A stretch of DNA of 64,000 nucleotides from Allobosea sp. 47.2.35 (GTDB lineage: Bacteria > Pseudomonadota > Alphaproteobacteria > Rhizobiales > Beijerinckiaceae): positions 1 through 64,000 of the forward strand of contig NZ_JANLGI010000009.1 in assembly GCF_024655635.1 (NCBI RefSeq), read 5' to 3'. The notes beneath the pieces are model-generated. The model did no database searches and had not been told where the DNA came from. It saw only the letters and a program-made list of their open reading frames with translations. The position numbers and the translations under genes were made by a program. The stretch's first letter is position 1; the number at the start of each line of letters is the position of its first letter. This document shows positions 25,285 to 35,527 of the stretch, piece after piece.

Positions 25285-27117
25285 ATGGCGATCACCAAGT
25301 CCCGCCCGGTTCCGGCCTATACCGGCACCGCCTATCCGATCACCGACCACACCTTCGACGTCGTCGTCGTCGGCGCCGGCGGCGCGGGCCTGCGCGCCAC
25401 GGTCGGCTGCTCGCAGGCAGGCCTGCGCACCGCCTGCATCACCAAGGTGTTCCCGACGCGCTCGCACACCGTCGCGGCGCAGGGCGGCGTCGCCGCCTCG
25501 CTCGGCAACATGGGCAAGGACACCTGGCAGTGGCACATGTACGACACCGTGAAGGGGTCGGACTGGCTCGGCGACCAGGACGCCATCGAATATCTCGTGC
25601 GCAACGCGCCGGCCGCCGTCTACGAGCTCGAGCACTGGGGCGTGCCCTTCTCGCGCACCGAGGACGGCCGCATCTACCAGCGCCCCTTCGGCGGTATGAC
25701 CACCGAATTCGGCGAGGGCCCGCCGGCCCAGCGCACCTGCGCCGCGGCCGACCGCACCGGCCACGCCATGCTGCACACGCTCTACGGTCAGGCGCTGCGC
25801 TACAATACCGAGTTCTTCATCGAGTATTTCGCCATCGACCTGATCATGGACGAGGACGGCCATTGCCGCGGCGTGATCGCGCTCAAGCTCGATGACGGCA
25901 CGCTGCACCGCTTCCGTTCGCAGCAGACGATTCTTGCGACCGGCGGCTATGGCCGCGCCTATTTCTCGGCGACCTCGGCCCATACCTGCACCGGCGACGG
26001 CGGCGGCATGGTGCTGCGCGCCGGCCTGCCGATGCAGGACATGGAGTTCGTGCAGTTCCACCCGACCGGCATCTACGGCTCGGGCTGCCTGATCACCGAG
26101 GGCGCGCGCGGCGAAGGCGGCTATCTCACCAATTCCGAGGGCGAGCGCTTCATGGAACGCTATGCCCCCTCGGCCAAGGACCTCGCCTCGCGCGACGTCG
26201 TCTCGCGCTCGATGACGATGGAGATCCGGGCCGGCCGCGGTGTCGGCAAGGACAAGGACCACATCTACCTGCATCTCGACCATCTCGATCCGAAGATCCT
26301 CCACGAGCGCCTGCCCGGCATCTCGGAGAGCGCCAAGATCTTCGCCGGCGTCGACGTGACCCGCGAGCCGATTCCGGTGCTGCCGACCGTGCACTACAAC
26401 ATGGGCGGCATCCCCACGAACTATCACGGGGAAGTGCTGACCAAGGTCGGCGGCGATCCGGACACGGTGGTTCCCGGCCTGATGGCGATCGGCGAGGCGG
26501 CCTGCGTCTCCGTCCACGGCGCCAACCGCCTCGGCTCCAACTCGCTGATCGACCTCGTGGTGTTCGGCCGCGCGGCCGGCCTGCGCTGCGCCGACACGGT
26601 GACGGCGGGCGAGAAGCAGCCCGAGCTGCCGAAGGGTTCTTCCGACCTCGCGCTGACCCGTCTCGACAAGTACCGCAACGCTGCCGGCGGCACGCCGACC
26701 GCAGTGCTGCGCGACCGCATGCAGCGGACGATGCAGAACAACTGCGCCGTCTATCGTGAGGGCGACACGCTGGAAGAGGGCCACAAGCTCATCCACGAGG
26801 TCTGGAACGGCATCACCGATATCGGCACCAAGGACCGCTCGCTGATCTGGAACTCCGACCTGATCGAGACCCTGGAATTCGACAACCTGATCACCCAGGC
26901 GGTCGTCACCATGGACTCGGCGCTGAACCGTCCGGAAAGCCGCGGCGCGCATGCCCGCGAGGACTATCCGAACCGCGACGACAAGGACTGGATGAAGCAC
27001 ACGCTCGCCTGGATCGACGACGAGAAGCGCACGATCACGCTCGATGACCGGCCGGTGCACACTTACACGATGTCCAACGACATCGAGTACATCAAGCCCA
27101 AGGCACGGGTGTACTGA
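25285..27117 (+). CDS. sdhA: Succinate dehydrogenase flavoprotein subunit
   Basis: A 610-residue FAD-containing subunit that oxidises succinate to fumarate. The FAD fold starts [16 protein letters not shown], the covalent FAD histidine is in [11 protein letters not shown], and the catalytic HPTGIYG and substrate Arg/His segments ([17 protein letters not shown]) are intact. The ATG at 25285 has a GGAGG site; a TTG at 25270 would add five residues overlapping sdhD. FAD attachment in alphaproteobacteria is helped by SdhE; the small DUF1674 protein at 9494 may bind SdhA after flavinylation. Confidence 0.98.
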   Translation: MAITKSRPVPAYTGTAYPITDHTFDVVVVGAGGAGLRATVGCSQAGLRTACITKVFPTRSHTVAAQGGVAASLGNMGKDTWQWHMYDTVKGSDWLGDQDAIEYLVRNAPAAVYELEHWGVPFSRTEDGRIYQRPFGGMTTEFGEGPPAQRTCAAADRTGHAMLHTLYGQALRYNTEFFIEYFAIDLIMDEDGHCRGVIALKLDDGTLHRFRSQQTILATGGYGRAYFSATSAHTCTGDGGGMVLRAGLPMQDMEFVQFHPTGIYGSGCLITEGARGEGGYLTNSEGERFMERYAPSAKDLASRDVVSRSMTMEIRAGRGVGKDKDHIYLHLDHLDPKILHERLPGISESAKIFAGVDVTREPIPVLPTVHYNMGGIPTNYHGEVLTKVGGDPDTVVPGLMAIGEAACVSVHGANRLGSNSLIDLVVFGRAAGLRCADTVTAGEKQPELPKGSSDLALTRLDKYRNAAGGTPTAVLRDRMQRTMQNNCAVYREGDTLEEGHKLIHEVWNGITDIGTKDRSLIWNSDLIETLEFDNLITQAVVTMDSALNRPESRGAHAREDYPNRDDKDWMKHTLAWIDDEKRTITLDDRPVHTYTMSNDIEYIKPKARVY

Positions 27118-27126
27118 GGGACTCCG

Positions 27127-27924
27127 ATGGCTGAATTTAATCTCCCGAAGAACTCCCGCCTCGTCGAGGGCAAGGCCTGGCCGAAGCCGGCTGGTGCTAA
27201 GAAGCTGACCGAGTTCAAAGTCTATCGCTGGAGCCCGGACGACACCGAGAATCCGCGCACCGACACCTATTATGTCGACCGTGACGATTGCGGGCCGATG
27301 GTCCTCGACGCGCTGATCTGGATCAAGAACAAGGTCGACCCGACGCTGACCTTCCGCCGCTCCTGCCGCGAAGGCATCTGCGGTTCCTGCGCCATGAACA
27401 TGGACGGCAAGAACGGTCTGGCTTGCACCACCGGCATCGATGAGTGCGGCGGCACCGGCAAGAACTCGGGTAAGGTCGCGATCTACCCGCTGCCGCATAT
27501 GCCTGTCGTCAAGGACCTCGTGCCGGACCTGACGCGCTTCTACGCCCAGCATGCCTCGATCGAGCCCTGGCTGCAGACGACGACGCCGGCTCCCGAGAAG
27601 GAGTGGCGCCAGGCCAAGGACGACCGCGAGAAGCTCGACGGGCTCTACGAGTGCATCCTCTGCGCCTGCTGCTCGACCTCCTGCCCGAGCTACTGGTGGA
27701 ACGGTGACCGCTATCTCGGCCCGGCCGCGCTGCTCCAGGCCTATCGCTGGCTGATCGACAGCCGCGACGAGGCGACCGGCGAGCGTCTGGACAATTTGGA
27801 AGACCCCTTCCGGCTCTATCGCTGCCACACGATCATGAACTGCGCGAATGCCTGCCCGAAGGGGTTGAACCCGGCCAAGGCGATCGCCGAGGTCAAGAAG
27901 ATGATGGTAGCGCGTCAGGTCTGA
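27127..27924 (+). CDS. sdhB: Succinate dehydrogenase iron-sulfur subunit
   Basis: A 265-residue electron-transfer subunit with three clusters. The 2Fe-2S ligands Cys80, Cys85, Cys88 and Cys100 lie in the CREGICGSC region. The 4Fe-4S set is in [15 protein letters not shown], and the 3Fe-4S set in [20 protein letters not shown]. It carries electrons from SdhA FAD to ubiquinone. It is the last gene of sdhCDAB, 9 nt after sdhA, and is followed by two hairpin terminators. Confidence 0.98.
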   Translation: MAEFNLPKNSRLVEGKAWPKPAGAKKLTEFKVYRWSPDDTENPRTDTYYVDRDDCGPMVLDALIWIKNKVDPTLTFRRSCREGICGSCAMNMDGKNGLACTTGIDECGGTGKNSGKVAIYPLPHMPVVKDLVPDLTRFYAQHASIEPWLQTTTPAPEKEWRQAKDDREKLDGLYECILCACCSTSCPSYWWNGDRYLGPAALLQAYRWLIDSRDEATGERLDNLEDPFRLYRCHTIMNCANACPKGLNPAKAIAEVKKMMVARQV

Positions 27925-27937
27925 TGCAGGGTGTCAT

Positions 27938-27988
27938 CCCGTGCGCGCTGCGGCATGCAATGCCGCGGCGCAGACACGGGACCGTTTT
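27938..27988 (+). terminator. Double-stem terminator of the sdh operon
   Basis: An outer stem CCCGTG (27938-27943)/CACGGG (27975-27980) encloses a 12-bp inner stem GCGCTGCGGCAT/ATGCCGCGGCGC with one G-T pair and a GCA loop. A TTTT run follows at 27985-27988. Confidence 0.8.
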
Positions 27989-27996
27989 CCGATATG

Positions 27997-28027
27997 GGCG
28001 CGTTCTCGCTTGAGGGCGCGCCTTTTT
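27997..28027 (+). terminator. Second terminator after sdhB
   Basis: GGCGCG (27997-28002) pairs with CGCGCC (28017-28022) and is followed immediately by TTTTT. It acts as a backup to the preceding hairpin, or as an intrinsic end of the sdh transcript. The rest of the 190-bp gap shows no gene. Confidence 0.65.
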
Positions 28028-28114
28028 CGTTGAAGAGGCGCCTTTTCCTGAGGACAGTCCCGCATCTGCGCAGCAGCACTTCGTGCCGCAGCGCGTGCGG
28101 GAAGACAGCGGTTG

Positions 28115-29356
28115 TCAGCGGATATAGCGTCCTGGCCGGAAGGGCGTCGGATCAATCGGCGGCTTTTCCCCGCAGACCATGGCCGCGATCATCTCGCCTG
28201 TGATTGGGCCGGTTGAGAAGCCGATATGCTGGTTGCCGAAGGCGAGCCAGAGACCGGGGTTGCGGGGCGCCTCGCCGATCATCGGCAGGGAATCCGGCAA
28301 GGTCGGACGCGCGCCGCGCCAGGTTTCGCCGACGACCTCGCCGAGCGGGAAGGCTTCGCGCGCGGCCGCCGTCGCGCCGTCGATCTGGCGATGCTCGTCC
28401 GGCGCGTCGCGGAAGGAGAGGTCGACGCCGCTGGTGACGCGAAAACCCTGCTCCATCGGCGCCATGTAATAGGCACCGTCGACATCGTAGATCGGCCGCG
28501 ACAGGCCGGCGCCGGCTTCCGGCTTGAGATGGCGGTGATAGCCGCGTTCGACATCAAGCTTCGGATCGATCCCGAGCGGCTTCAGCAGGTCAGCACTCCA
28601 GGGGCCGAGGGCGACGACCGCGATATCGGCCTCGAAGCTGCCCGAAGCGGTTGTCGCACGCCAGCCGGTGCCGCTGCGGGCGAGCCCGGTGATCGCGGCC
28701 TGCTCGATCCTGCCGCCGCGCTGGACGAAGAGCGCCGCATAGGCTTCGGTGACGGCGCCGGGGGAATCGACCGAGCCGACGCAGGGGATCAGGAGCCCGG
28801 CCGGGAAAATCGGGTTCAGACCGGGCTCGATGCCGGAAATGCCCTGCCGGTCGAGAACCTGCGATTCGATGCCGTGTCTCTCTAGGAAATCATGCTCGGC
28901 CCGGGCGGCGTCATGGCCGGCCTCGCTGCGCCAGAGCTTGAGCGTGCCGGTCTCGCGCAGGCGATGCGAGACGCCGGCCTCGGCCATCAGGGCACGGTGG
29001 CGCTCGACCGTGCTTGCCGTCAGCGCTTGCAGTGCAGTGATGCGAGCCTTTGCCTGCGAGGGCCGCGCCTCCCAGAGGAAGCGCAGCAGCCAGCCCGGCC
29101 GGGCGAAGGCGCGGGTCCAGCTCAAATTGAGCGCGGGATGGCGGTTGCCGAGATAGCCGGTGATCTTGGCGTAGAGCGCGGGGTTGTTGAGCGGGACGAT
29201 CGAGGAGGCCGCGAGCACGCCGGCATTGCCGTAGGAGGTTTCGCGGCCCGGCGCCTTGCGGTCGATCAGGGTGACCGCGATGCCGCGTTTCTGGAGCGCG
29301 AGCGCGCAGGAGACGCCGACCATGCCGGCGCCGAGAACGAGAGCTGTACGGGTCAA
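28115..29356 (-). CDS. D-amino acid dehydrogenase-like FAD oxidoreductase
   Basis: A 413-residue DAO-family oxidoreductase of the DadA type. The N-terminal FAD motif is LVLGAGMVGVSCALALQKRG, followed by PGRETSYGNAGVLA, and the C-terminal FAD/substrate segment is GARPTLPDSLPMIGEAP with FGNQHIGFSTGPITGEM. DadA deaminates D-amino acids to 2-oxoacids and feeds electrons to the respiratory chain at the inner membrane. It overlaps the upstream amidotransferase gene by 4 nt, so the two form an operon. The real substrate could be another amine or imino acid. Confidence 0.88.
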   Translation of the reverse strand: MTRTALVLGAGMVGVSCALALQKRGIAVTLIDRKAPGRETSYGNAGVLAASSIVPLNNPALYAKITGYLGNRHPALNLSWTRAFARPGWLLRFLWEARPSQAKARITALQALTASTVERHRALMAEAGVSHRLRETGTLKLWRSEAGHDAARAEHDFLERHGIESQVLDRQGISGIEPGLNPIFPAGLLIPCVGSVDSPGAVTEAYAALFVQRGGRIEQAAITGLARSGTGWRATTASGSFEADIAVVALGPWSADLLKPLGIDPKLDVERGYHRHLKPEAGAGLSRPIYDVDGAYYMAPMEQGFRVTSGVDLSFRDAPDEHRQIDGATAAAREAFPLGEVVGETWRGARPTLPDSLPMIGEAPRNPGLWLAFGNQHIGFSTGPITGEMIAAMVCGEKPPIDPTPFRPGRYIR

Positions 29357-30156
29357 GGCGATGCTGTTCCGGCTTCCGCCGGCTCCTTCAGCCAGTGGTC
29401 GAGGAAGGCGTCGAGCCAGAGCCGGATCGCCGGGTCGTGCTGGAACCAGCCGGGGATATGGGTGTGGCCGAGCTGGGCGCCCGGCATCAGCGTGCGCTCA
29501 TAGCCGCGCACCGACCAGCGATACATCATCGCCGGCGTCACCTCCGGGTGGAACTGGACGCCATAGGCCTTGGAGCCGGCGCGGATGGCCTGCACCGGGA
29601 AATCCCCGCCGGTCGCGAGGCATTCCGCTCCGCTCGGGCAGTCGAAGCCGTCGCGATGCCATTGATAGACCGTGCCGGGCCAGGCGAAGCCGGCCGTGGC
29701 GGCATGGGAGTGGCCGGCATCGGTGACCGCGAGCGGGTAATAGCCGACCTCGGCGCGGCCCTCGCCATGGGTATAGACGCGCGCGCCCATATGTTTCGCC
29801 AGCATCTGCGCGCCCAGGCAGATGCCGAGGAAGGCGGCATCCTCCTTCAGGCAGGTGCCGATCCAGTCGATCTCGGCCTTGATGAAGTCCTCGGGATCGT
29901 TCGCGCCCATCGGGCCGCCGAAGATCACCGCGCCGGCATGCTCCCGCATGGTCGTCGGGAGCGGATCGCCGAAGCGCGGCTTGCGGATGTCGAGCGCATG
30001 GCCGCGCGCCTGCAGCAGGCGGCCGACGCGGCCCGGTGTCGAATGCTCCTGATGCAGCACGACCAGCACCGGCTTCGGTGCGGGCCTTGGCCTGCGGGCG
30101 GTGAGGGGGGAGCGGGTGCGGCCGGCCGGGCGCAAGGGGAAGGCGTGGTCGTTCAT
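29353..30156 (-). CDS. Class I glutamine amidotransferase
   Basis: A 267-residue class I glutamine amidotransferase-like protein, with Cys in FLGICLGAQMLA and His/Glu in VQFHPEVTP (the Cys-His-Glu triad is present). The N-terminal about 35 residues are basic and Pro-rich. Standalone members often hydrolyse glutamine or gamma-glutamyl amides, or act with an unseen synthase. The ATG at 30156 is chosen because the upstream extension is Arg-rich and atypical. It is translationally coupled to the D-amino acid dehydrogenase gene, suggesting a shared amino-acid catabolic role. Confidence 0.83.
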   Translation of the reverse strand: MNDHAFPLRPAGRTRSPLTARRPRPAPKPVLVVLHQEHSTPGRVGRLLQARGHALDIRKPRFGDPLPTTMREHAGAVIFGGPMGANDPEDFIKAEIDWIGTCLKEDAAFLGICLGAQMLAKHMGARVYTHGEGRAEVGYYPLAVTDAGHSHAATAGFAWPGTVYQWHRDGFDCPSGAECLATGGDFPVQAIRAGSKAYGVQFHPEVTPAMMYRWSVRGYERTLMPGAQLGHTHIPGWFQHDPAIRLWLDAFLDHWLKEPAEAGTASP

Positions 30157-30366
30157 CACGGACTTCAAACTCGCTCGCGCGTGACGTTCAGGAGAGACGG
30201 CGCGCGAAGCCATGCCAGATCGCTCCCGAGCATGCGGTTCCAGACGGAACGAAGCAAGCAATTTATGCGCCGGAATGCGGCAATCATCCGGCAATCTTCG
30301 GCCCGCTTATCGCCGCGACAAGGGTCGTGAGGGGCGCTCAGCTTGACGTCGGCGGCCATATCTGAG

Positions 30367-30390
30367 ATGAGAATGAACATTCATTCTCAT
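30367..30390. promoter_or_regulatory. Perfect 24-bp TetR operator
   Basis: ATGAGAATGAA-CA-TTCATTCTCAT is a perfect inverted repeat with 11-bp arms and a 2-bp spacer. It ends 14 nt before the tetR ATG at 30405, where a repressor would block the tetR-efflux promoter. The surrounding 248 bp between divergent genes show no gene. Confidence 0.85.
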
Positions 30391-30404
30391 TGTTTCGAGT
30401 TCCA

Positions 30405-31043
30405 ATGTCACCCGTGGTTCCCGCCTCGTCGCCCGAGCCCGTCCTGTCGGAGCGGCATATCCGCATCCTCGACGCGGCGGAGCGCGTCTTCGCGCGCGCC
30501 GGTTTCCATGCGGCGACGATGCAGGATGTCGCGGCCGAGGCGGGCATGAGCCCGGGCAATCTCTACCGCTATTTCTCCTCGAAGGACGCGATCATCGAGG
30601 GCATGACCGAGCGCGACCGCAGCCTGATCGCGGAGGATTTCGGCAAGCTCTGTCCGAATAACGGCTCGCTGCTCGACCAGCTCGAGGCACTTGGCCGCAA
30701 GCATCTCGTGGATCAGCCGCGCGAGAAGGCGGTGATCGCCGTGCAGATCTGGGCCGAGGCCGCGCGCAATCCCGGCATGGCGCGGATGTGCGCGGATATC
30801 GAGGGCACCGTGATCGAGGGTTTGGCGGCCGCGATCCGCGAGGCCAAGGCCAACGGCGAATTGCCGCCGCGCCTCGACGAAGGCCGCTTTCTGATGGCGA
30901 TCTCGATGATGGCGGACGGCTTCTTCTGCCGGCGGGCTATGGACCCGAATTTCGACGTCGTGGCGGCGGCCGACACGCTCTTCGACGGCATGCGCCAGCT
31001 CTCCCAGACCATGCTCCTGCCCGAAACGGAGACGCAGTCGTGA
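30405..31043 (+). CDS. TetR-family repressor of the RND efflux operon
   Basis: A 212-residue TetR regulator. The N-terminal HTH has RILDAAERVFARAGFHAATMQDVAAEAGMS and NLYRYFSSKDAI; the C-terminal ligand domain is all-helical. Family members bind palindromic DNA and release it on drug binding. A perfect palindrome sits just upstream of its start, so autorepression and control of the downstream adaptor and pump genes are inferred. The stop overlaps a GTG of the adaptor frame, but the better adaptor start is 66 nt further on. Confidence 0.93.
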   Translation: MSPVVPASSPEPVLSERHIRILDAAERVFARAGFHAATMQDVAAEAGMSPGNLYRYFSSKDAIIEGMTERDRSLIAEDFGKLCPNNGSLLDQLEALGRKHLVDQPREKAVIAVQIWAEAARNPGMARMCADIEGTVIEGLAAAIREAKANGELPPRLDEGRFLMAISMMADGFFCRRAMDPNFDVVAAADTLFDGMRQLSQTMLLPETETQS

Positions 31044-31108
31044 TCTCTGCTTCCTTCGGGCGCTCCCCATTTCCGCTCGGCCAGATGGCCGCAACAGGAT
31101 TCTCTTCG

Positions 31109-32290
31109 ATGTCCCTTCGTTCGATCGTTCCGCTCAAGGCGATGATCGCCCTCGCGCTGCTCGCCGCGCCGCTGCCGCTGCAGGCGCAGACGGCTGCCTC
31201 GGCCGCGCCTGCGGCCGCCGGGCCCTCCGTCACGGTGACGCAGGCGCAGACCACCGAGATCGTCCAGAGCGTGGTCGTCTCCGGCTCGATCGTCGCCCGC
31301 GACGAGATCCTGGTCGCGCCCGAGGTCGATGGGCTCGCGATCGTCGAATTGCTGGCGGAGGAGGGCGACAACGTCGCACGCGGGCAGGTCCTGGCCCGCT
31401 TGAGCCGCGTGACGCTCGATGTGCAGAAGGTGCAGAACGACGCCCAGATCGCGCGCGCCGAGGCTCTGGTCGCTCAGGCCAAGGCCCAGATCGCCGAGGC
31501 CGATGCCAATCTGGTTCAGGCCAACAACGCCTTCGACCGCACCAAGTCCCTGCGCGAGAGCGGCAATGCCAGCATCGAGATGTTCGACCAGCGCGCTGCG
31601 GCGGCGCGCTCCGGCGAGGCCCGGGCCAACTCGGCCCGTCAGGCTCTCGCGATCGCCAGCGCCGATCTCGCCCTGGCGCAGGCGCAGGGCAAGGATATCG
31701 CGGTGAAGCTCGCGCGCACCGAGATCAAGGCGCCGCGGGCCGGTATCGTCAGCCGGCGCACGGCGCGGCTCGGCGCGATGGCGAGCATGCTGCCGCAGAC
31801 CGACCCGCTGTTCCGGATCATCGCCGATGGCGCGGTCGAGCTGGAGGCGCAGGTCGCCGAGGTCGAGCTTCCCAAGCTCAAGCTCGGGCAGGGCGTCGCC
31901 GTGACCCCGGCCGGCGCCAATGACGCGCTCGCCGGCACGATCCGCCTGATCATGCCGGAGGTCGACAAGGCCTCGCGGCTTGGCCGCGTCCTCGTCGCGC
32001 TCGACGGCAACCCCCCGGTCGCGATCGGCTCCTTCGCGCGTGGCGTCATCGAGACCGGCCGCAAGCGTGCCGTGACTCTGCCGCTTTCGGCCATCACCTA
32101 TAACCGCGCGGGCGCGACCGTTCAGTCCGTGAAGGACGGCAAGGTCACGACCAAGCCGGTGACGCTCGGGCTCGTCGGCCATGGCCGCGCCGAGATCGTG
32201 ACCGGCATTTCAGAGGGCGAGACGGTCGTGGCGCGCGCGGGCACTTTCGTGCGCGACGGCGACACCATCACGCCTGTCGCGACGAACTGA
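31109..32290 (+). CDS. RND efflux periplasmic adaptor (membrane fusion protein)
   Basis: A 393-residue HlyD/AcrA-type adaptor. It begins with a signal sequence (LKAMIALALLAAPLPLQAQ); lipoyl halves flank a coiled-coil hairpin of about 60-80 residues (residues about 100-180, many Ala/Gln heptads: AEALVAQAKAQIAEADANL). The beta-barrel and membrane-proximal domains follow. It links the inner-membrane pump to an outer-membrane channel not present in the window. The ATG at 31109 has CAGGA upstream; an in-frame GTG at 31040 and ATG at 31085 would add residues before the signal. Confidence 0.9.
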   Translation: MSLRSIVPLKAMIALALLAAPLPLQAQTAASAAPAAAGPSVTVTQAQTTEIVQSVVVSGSIVARDEILVAPEVDGLAIVELLAEEGDNVARGQVLARLSRVTLDVQKVQNDAQIARAEALVAQAKAQIAEADANLVQANNAFDRTKSLRESGNASIEMFDQRAAAARSGEARANSARQALAIASADLALAQAQGKDIAVKLARTEIKAPRAGIVSRRTARLGAMASMLPQTDPLFRIIADGAVELEAQVAEVELPKLKLGQGVAVTPAGANDALAGTIRLIMPEVDKASRLGRVLVALDGNPPVAIGSFARGVIETGRKRAVTLPLSAITYNRAGATVQSVKDGKVTTKPVTLGLVGHGRAEIVTGISEGETVVARAGTFVRDGDTITPVATN

Positions 32291-32301
32291 CGGACGCCCC
32301 G

Positions 32302-35300
32302 ATGAACGTCAATTTCTCCGCCTGGTCGATCCGGAAGCCGGTTCCGGCGATCCTGCTCTTCGTCGTGCTCTGCGTGCTCGGGCTGCTCGCCTTCTCGAAG
32401 CTGCCGGTCACGCGCTTCCCGAATATCGACGTGCCGCTCGTCTCGGTCACCGTGACGCAGTCCGGCGCGGCGCCGGCCGAGCTCGAAAGCCAGGTCAGCA
32501 AGCGTGTCGAGGACACGGTCGCCAATATCACCGGGGTAAAGCACGTCACCTCGACGCTGACCGACGGCCAGTCGCTGACGCTGATCGAGTTCCGGCTTGA
32601 GACCAACACCGACCGGGCGGTCAACGACGTCAAGGACGCCATCGCCAAGATTCGCGCCGACCTGCCGCGCACCATCGACGAGCCGATCATCCAACGCATC
32701 GATGTCGAGGGGCAGTCGATCCTGACCTATGGCGCGGCCTCGGCCGGCATGACGCTGGAGCAGCTCTCCTGGCATGTCGACGATGTCGTCGCGCGCGAAT
32801 TGCAGGGTTTGAAGGGCGTCGGCCGGGTCGAGCGCTATGGCGGCGTCGACCGCGAGATCCGTGTCTCGCTCGATCCCGACCGCCTGCTCGCGCTCGGCAT
32901 CACGGCGGGCGAGGTCAACCGCCAGATCCGCGCCACCAATGTCGATCTGGCCGGTGGCCGCGGTGAGGTCGGCGGGCAGGAGCAGGCGATCCGGACGCTC
33001 GCCGGCGCGCGCACCGTCGCCGAGCTGGCCGAGACCAAGATCACGCTCTCGGGCGGGCGCGAGGTCCGCCTGAAGGAACTCGGCCGCGTCGAGGATTCCA
33101 ATTCCGAGCCGCGCGCCTTCGGCCGCCTGAACAAGAGCCCGGTCGTGACCTTCGCGGTGTTCCGCTCGAAGGGCTCGAGCGAATTGTCGGTCAAGGATGT
33201 CGTGGCGCAGCGCGTGGCGGAGCTGAACAAGCGCTTCCCCGACATCAAGATCACGCCGATCGACGACGCCGTCGCCTATACCTACGGCAACTACAAGGCG
33301 GCGATGGAGACGCTGCTGGAAGGCGCGGCGCTCGCCGTCGTCGTCGTCTTCCTGTTCCTGCGCAACTGGCGGGCGACGCTGATCACGGCGGTGGCGCTGC
33401 CGCTCTCGGCCATCCCCACCTTCTGGGCGATGGAATTGATGGGCTTCTCGCTCAACCTCGTCAGCCTGCTCGGCATCACGCTGGTGACCGGCATCCTCGT
33501 CGACGACGCCATCGTCGAGATCGAGAACATCGTCCGGCACATGAAGATGGGCAAATCGCCCTATCGCGCTGCGATGGAGGCGGCCGACGAGATCGGCCTC
33601 GCGGTCATCGCGATCACGCTGACCATCGTCGCGATCTTCGCGCCGGTCTCCTTCATGGGCGGCGTTGCAGGCCAGTATTTCCGGCAGTTCGGCCTGACCG
33701 TCGCGGTCGCCGTGCTGTTCTCGCTGCTCGTGGCACGCCTGATCACGCCGATGATGGCGGCCTATCTGATGCGGCCGGTCGACCATGCCGATCCCAAGGA
33801 CGGCTGGGTCATGGGCGCCTATGTCGGTCTGCTCAAGAACACGCTGAAGAAGCGGCGCATGCCGTTCTTCCCGCGCTTCGACGGCACCGGGCGCTGGCGG
33901 ACGATGCCGTTCAACACGGCCTATGCGACGCTGGTCATCGGCTTCATGTTCCTGGTCGGCTCGATCCAGGCGACGCAGATGCTGCCGACCGGCTTCATCC
34001 CGGACGAGGACACCTCGCGCGTCGTCGCTTCGGTTGAATTGCCGCCGGGCTCGACGCTGGAAGACACCCGCGTCACCACCGACAAGCTCGCCGACGTGCT
34101 GAAGACGATCCCCGAGGTGCGCGATGTCTTCGTGCTCGGCGGGGCCTCGCCAACCGGCCAGCGCGAGGTGCGCCGCGCCGCCGTCTTCATCCTGCTCAAG
34201 CCCAAGGCCGAGCGCGACATCGCCCAGAAGGAACTGAAGGTCACGATCGCCGAGAAGCTCGCCAGCGTGCCTGATGTCCGCGCCTGGTATGTCAACGAGC
34301 GTGGTGAGCGCGAGATGGCCTTCTCGATCCTGTCCAAGGATGGCGAGGCGCTCGATGCGACGGTGGCGAAGATCGAGGCGCGGATGCGCCAGGTCGACGG
34401 CTATCTCAATGTCGCGACGGCGGGCTCGCTGAGCCGGCCGGAGCTGCGCGTCACGCCGAAGCTGGAGGAGGCCGCCAATCTCGGCGTCACGCCCGAGGCG
34501 ATCTCGGAAGCGGTGCGCGTCGCCACGATCGGCGATGTCGGGCCGAACCTCGCCAAGTTCAACGCGGGCGACCGGCTGGTGCCGATCCGCGTCCAGCTCG
34601 ACGAGGCCGCCCGCACCGACATGCGCAATATCGCGGCGCTCCGCGTGACCAATGCGACCGGCGTCTCGATCCCGCTGACGGCGGTGGCCGAGATCGGCTT
34701 CGGCGAGGGGCCGAGCTCGATCGACCGTTATGACCGTGTCCGCCGGGCCCAGATCGGCGCCGACCTGAAGCGCGGCTTCGAGCTGGGCACGGCCCAGGAC
34801 AAGTTCCAGGAGATCGTCAAGGAGGTCGGCCTGCCGGATGGCGTCTGGATCGCCGCGACCGGCGATGCCGAGATCCAGGGCGAGGTCGTGCAGGGCTTCA
34901 TCACCGCGATGACGACCGGCCTGATGCTGGTGCTGGCGGTGCTGATCCTGCTGTTCGGCTCGGTCTTCCAGCCGATCACGATCCTGCTCTCGCTGCCGCT
35001 TTCTTTCGGCGGCGTGGTGATCGCGCTGCTCGCGACCAACAATGCCGTCTCGATGCCGGTCTATATCGGCCTGCTGATGCTGATGGGCATCGTGACCAAG
35101 AACGCGATCATGCTGGTCGATTTCGCGGTCGAGGAGGTCGGGCGCGGCAAGGACCGCTTCACGGCGCTGATCGAGGCCGGCCGCAAGCGGGCAAGGCCGA
35201 TCCTGATGACCACGATCGCGATGGCGGCGGGCATGCTGCCCTCGGCCTATGGCGTCGGCGACGGCGGCGAGTTCCGCGCGCCGATGGCGATCGCGGTGAT

Positions 35301-35523
35301 CGGCGGCCTGATCGTCTCGACCGTGCTCTCGCTGGTCTTCGTGCCGTCCTTCTACATGGTGATGGACGATCTCTCGCGGGCGACCGGCTGGGTCTTCGGC
35401 CGCTTCCTCGGCAAGGCCGAGGACGAGAGCCAGTGGGAGCCGATCGACGAGCACGCGGCCCCCGCGATCGCGACGGCGGAAGCGATGTCGAAGCCGGCCG
35501 CGCCAAGGCTGGCGGCGGAGTGA
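32302..35523 (+). CDS. RND-family efflux pump, inner membrane
   Basis: A 1073-residue RND permease of the HAE1 (AcrB-like) group, with 12 predicted TM helices and two large periplasmic loops. Landmarks are WSIRKPVPAILLFVVLCVLG, GILVDDAIVEIENIVRHM (TM4 region with paired Asp), and in the second half ITKNAIMLVDFAVEE and GIVTKNAIML. It exports drugs, bile salts or metals by proton antiport; the substrate is unknown. It is 11 nt after the adaptor gene. The antisense 1176-residue frame on the other strand is a GC artefact. Confidence 0.95.
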   Translation: MNVNFSAWSIRKPVPAILLFVVLCVLGLLAFSKLPVTRFPNIDVPLVSVTVTQSGAAPAELESQVSKRVEDTVANITGVKHVTSTLTDGQSLTLIEFRLETNTDRAVNDVKDAIAKIRADLPRTIDEPIIQRIDVEGQSILTYGAASAGMTLEQLSWHVDDVVARELQGLKGVGRVERYGGVDREIRVSLDPDRLLALGITAGEVNRQIRATNVDLAGGRGEVGGQEQAIRTLAGARTVAELAETKITLSGGREVRLKELGRVEDSNSEPRAFGRLNKSPVVTFAVFRSKGSSELSVKDVVAQRVAELNKRFPDIKITPIDDAVAYTYGNYKAAMETLLEGAALAVVVVFLFLRNWRATLITAVALPLSAIPTFWAMELMGFSLNLVSLLGITLVTGILVDDAIVEIENIVRHMKMGKSPYRAAMEAADEIGLAVIAITLTIVAIFAPVSFMGGVAGQYFRQFGLTVAVAVLFSLLVARLITPMMAAYLMRPVDHADPKDGWVMGAYVGLLKNTLKKRRMPFFPRFDGTGRWRTMPFNTAYATLVIGFMFLVGSIQATQMLPTGFIPDEDTSRVVASVELPPGSTLEDTRVTTDKLADVLKTIPEVRDVFVLGGASPTGQREVRRAAVFILLKPKAERDIAQKELKVTIAEKLASVPDVRAWYVNERGEREMAFSILSKDGEALDATVAKIEARMRQVDGYLNVATAGSLSRPELRVTPKLEEAANLGVTPEAISEAVRVATIGDVGPNLAKFNAGDRLVPIRVQLDEAARTDMRNIAALRVTNATGVSIPLTAVAEIGFGEGPSSIDRYDRVRRAQIGADLKRGFELGTAQDKFQEIVKEVGLPDGVWIAATGDAEIQGEVVQGFITAMTTGLMLVLAVLILLFGSVFQPITILLSLPLSFGGVVIALLATNNAVSMPVYIGLLMLMGIVTKNAIMLVDFAVEEVGRGKDRFTALIEAGRKRARPILMTTIAMAAGMLPSAYGVGDGGEFRAPMAIAVIGGLIVSTVLSLVFVPSFYMVMDDLSRATGWVFGRFLGKAEDESQWEPIDEHAAPAIATAEAMSKPAAPRLAAE

Positions 35524-35527
35524 GGCG

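Noticed and set aside
25171..27828. 885-residue minus-strand frame opposite sdhA and sdhB
   Set aside because: sdhDAB on the plus strand are unmistakable; the antisense sequence has no motifs.
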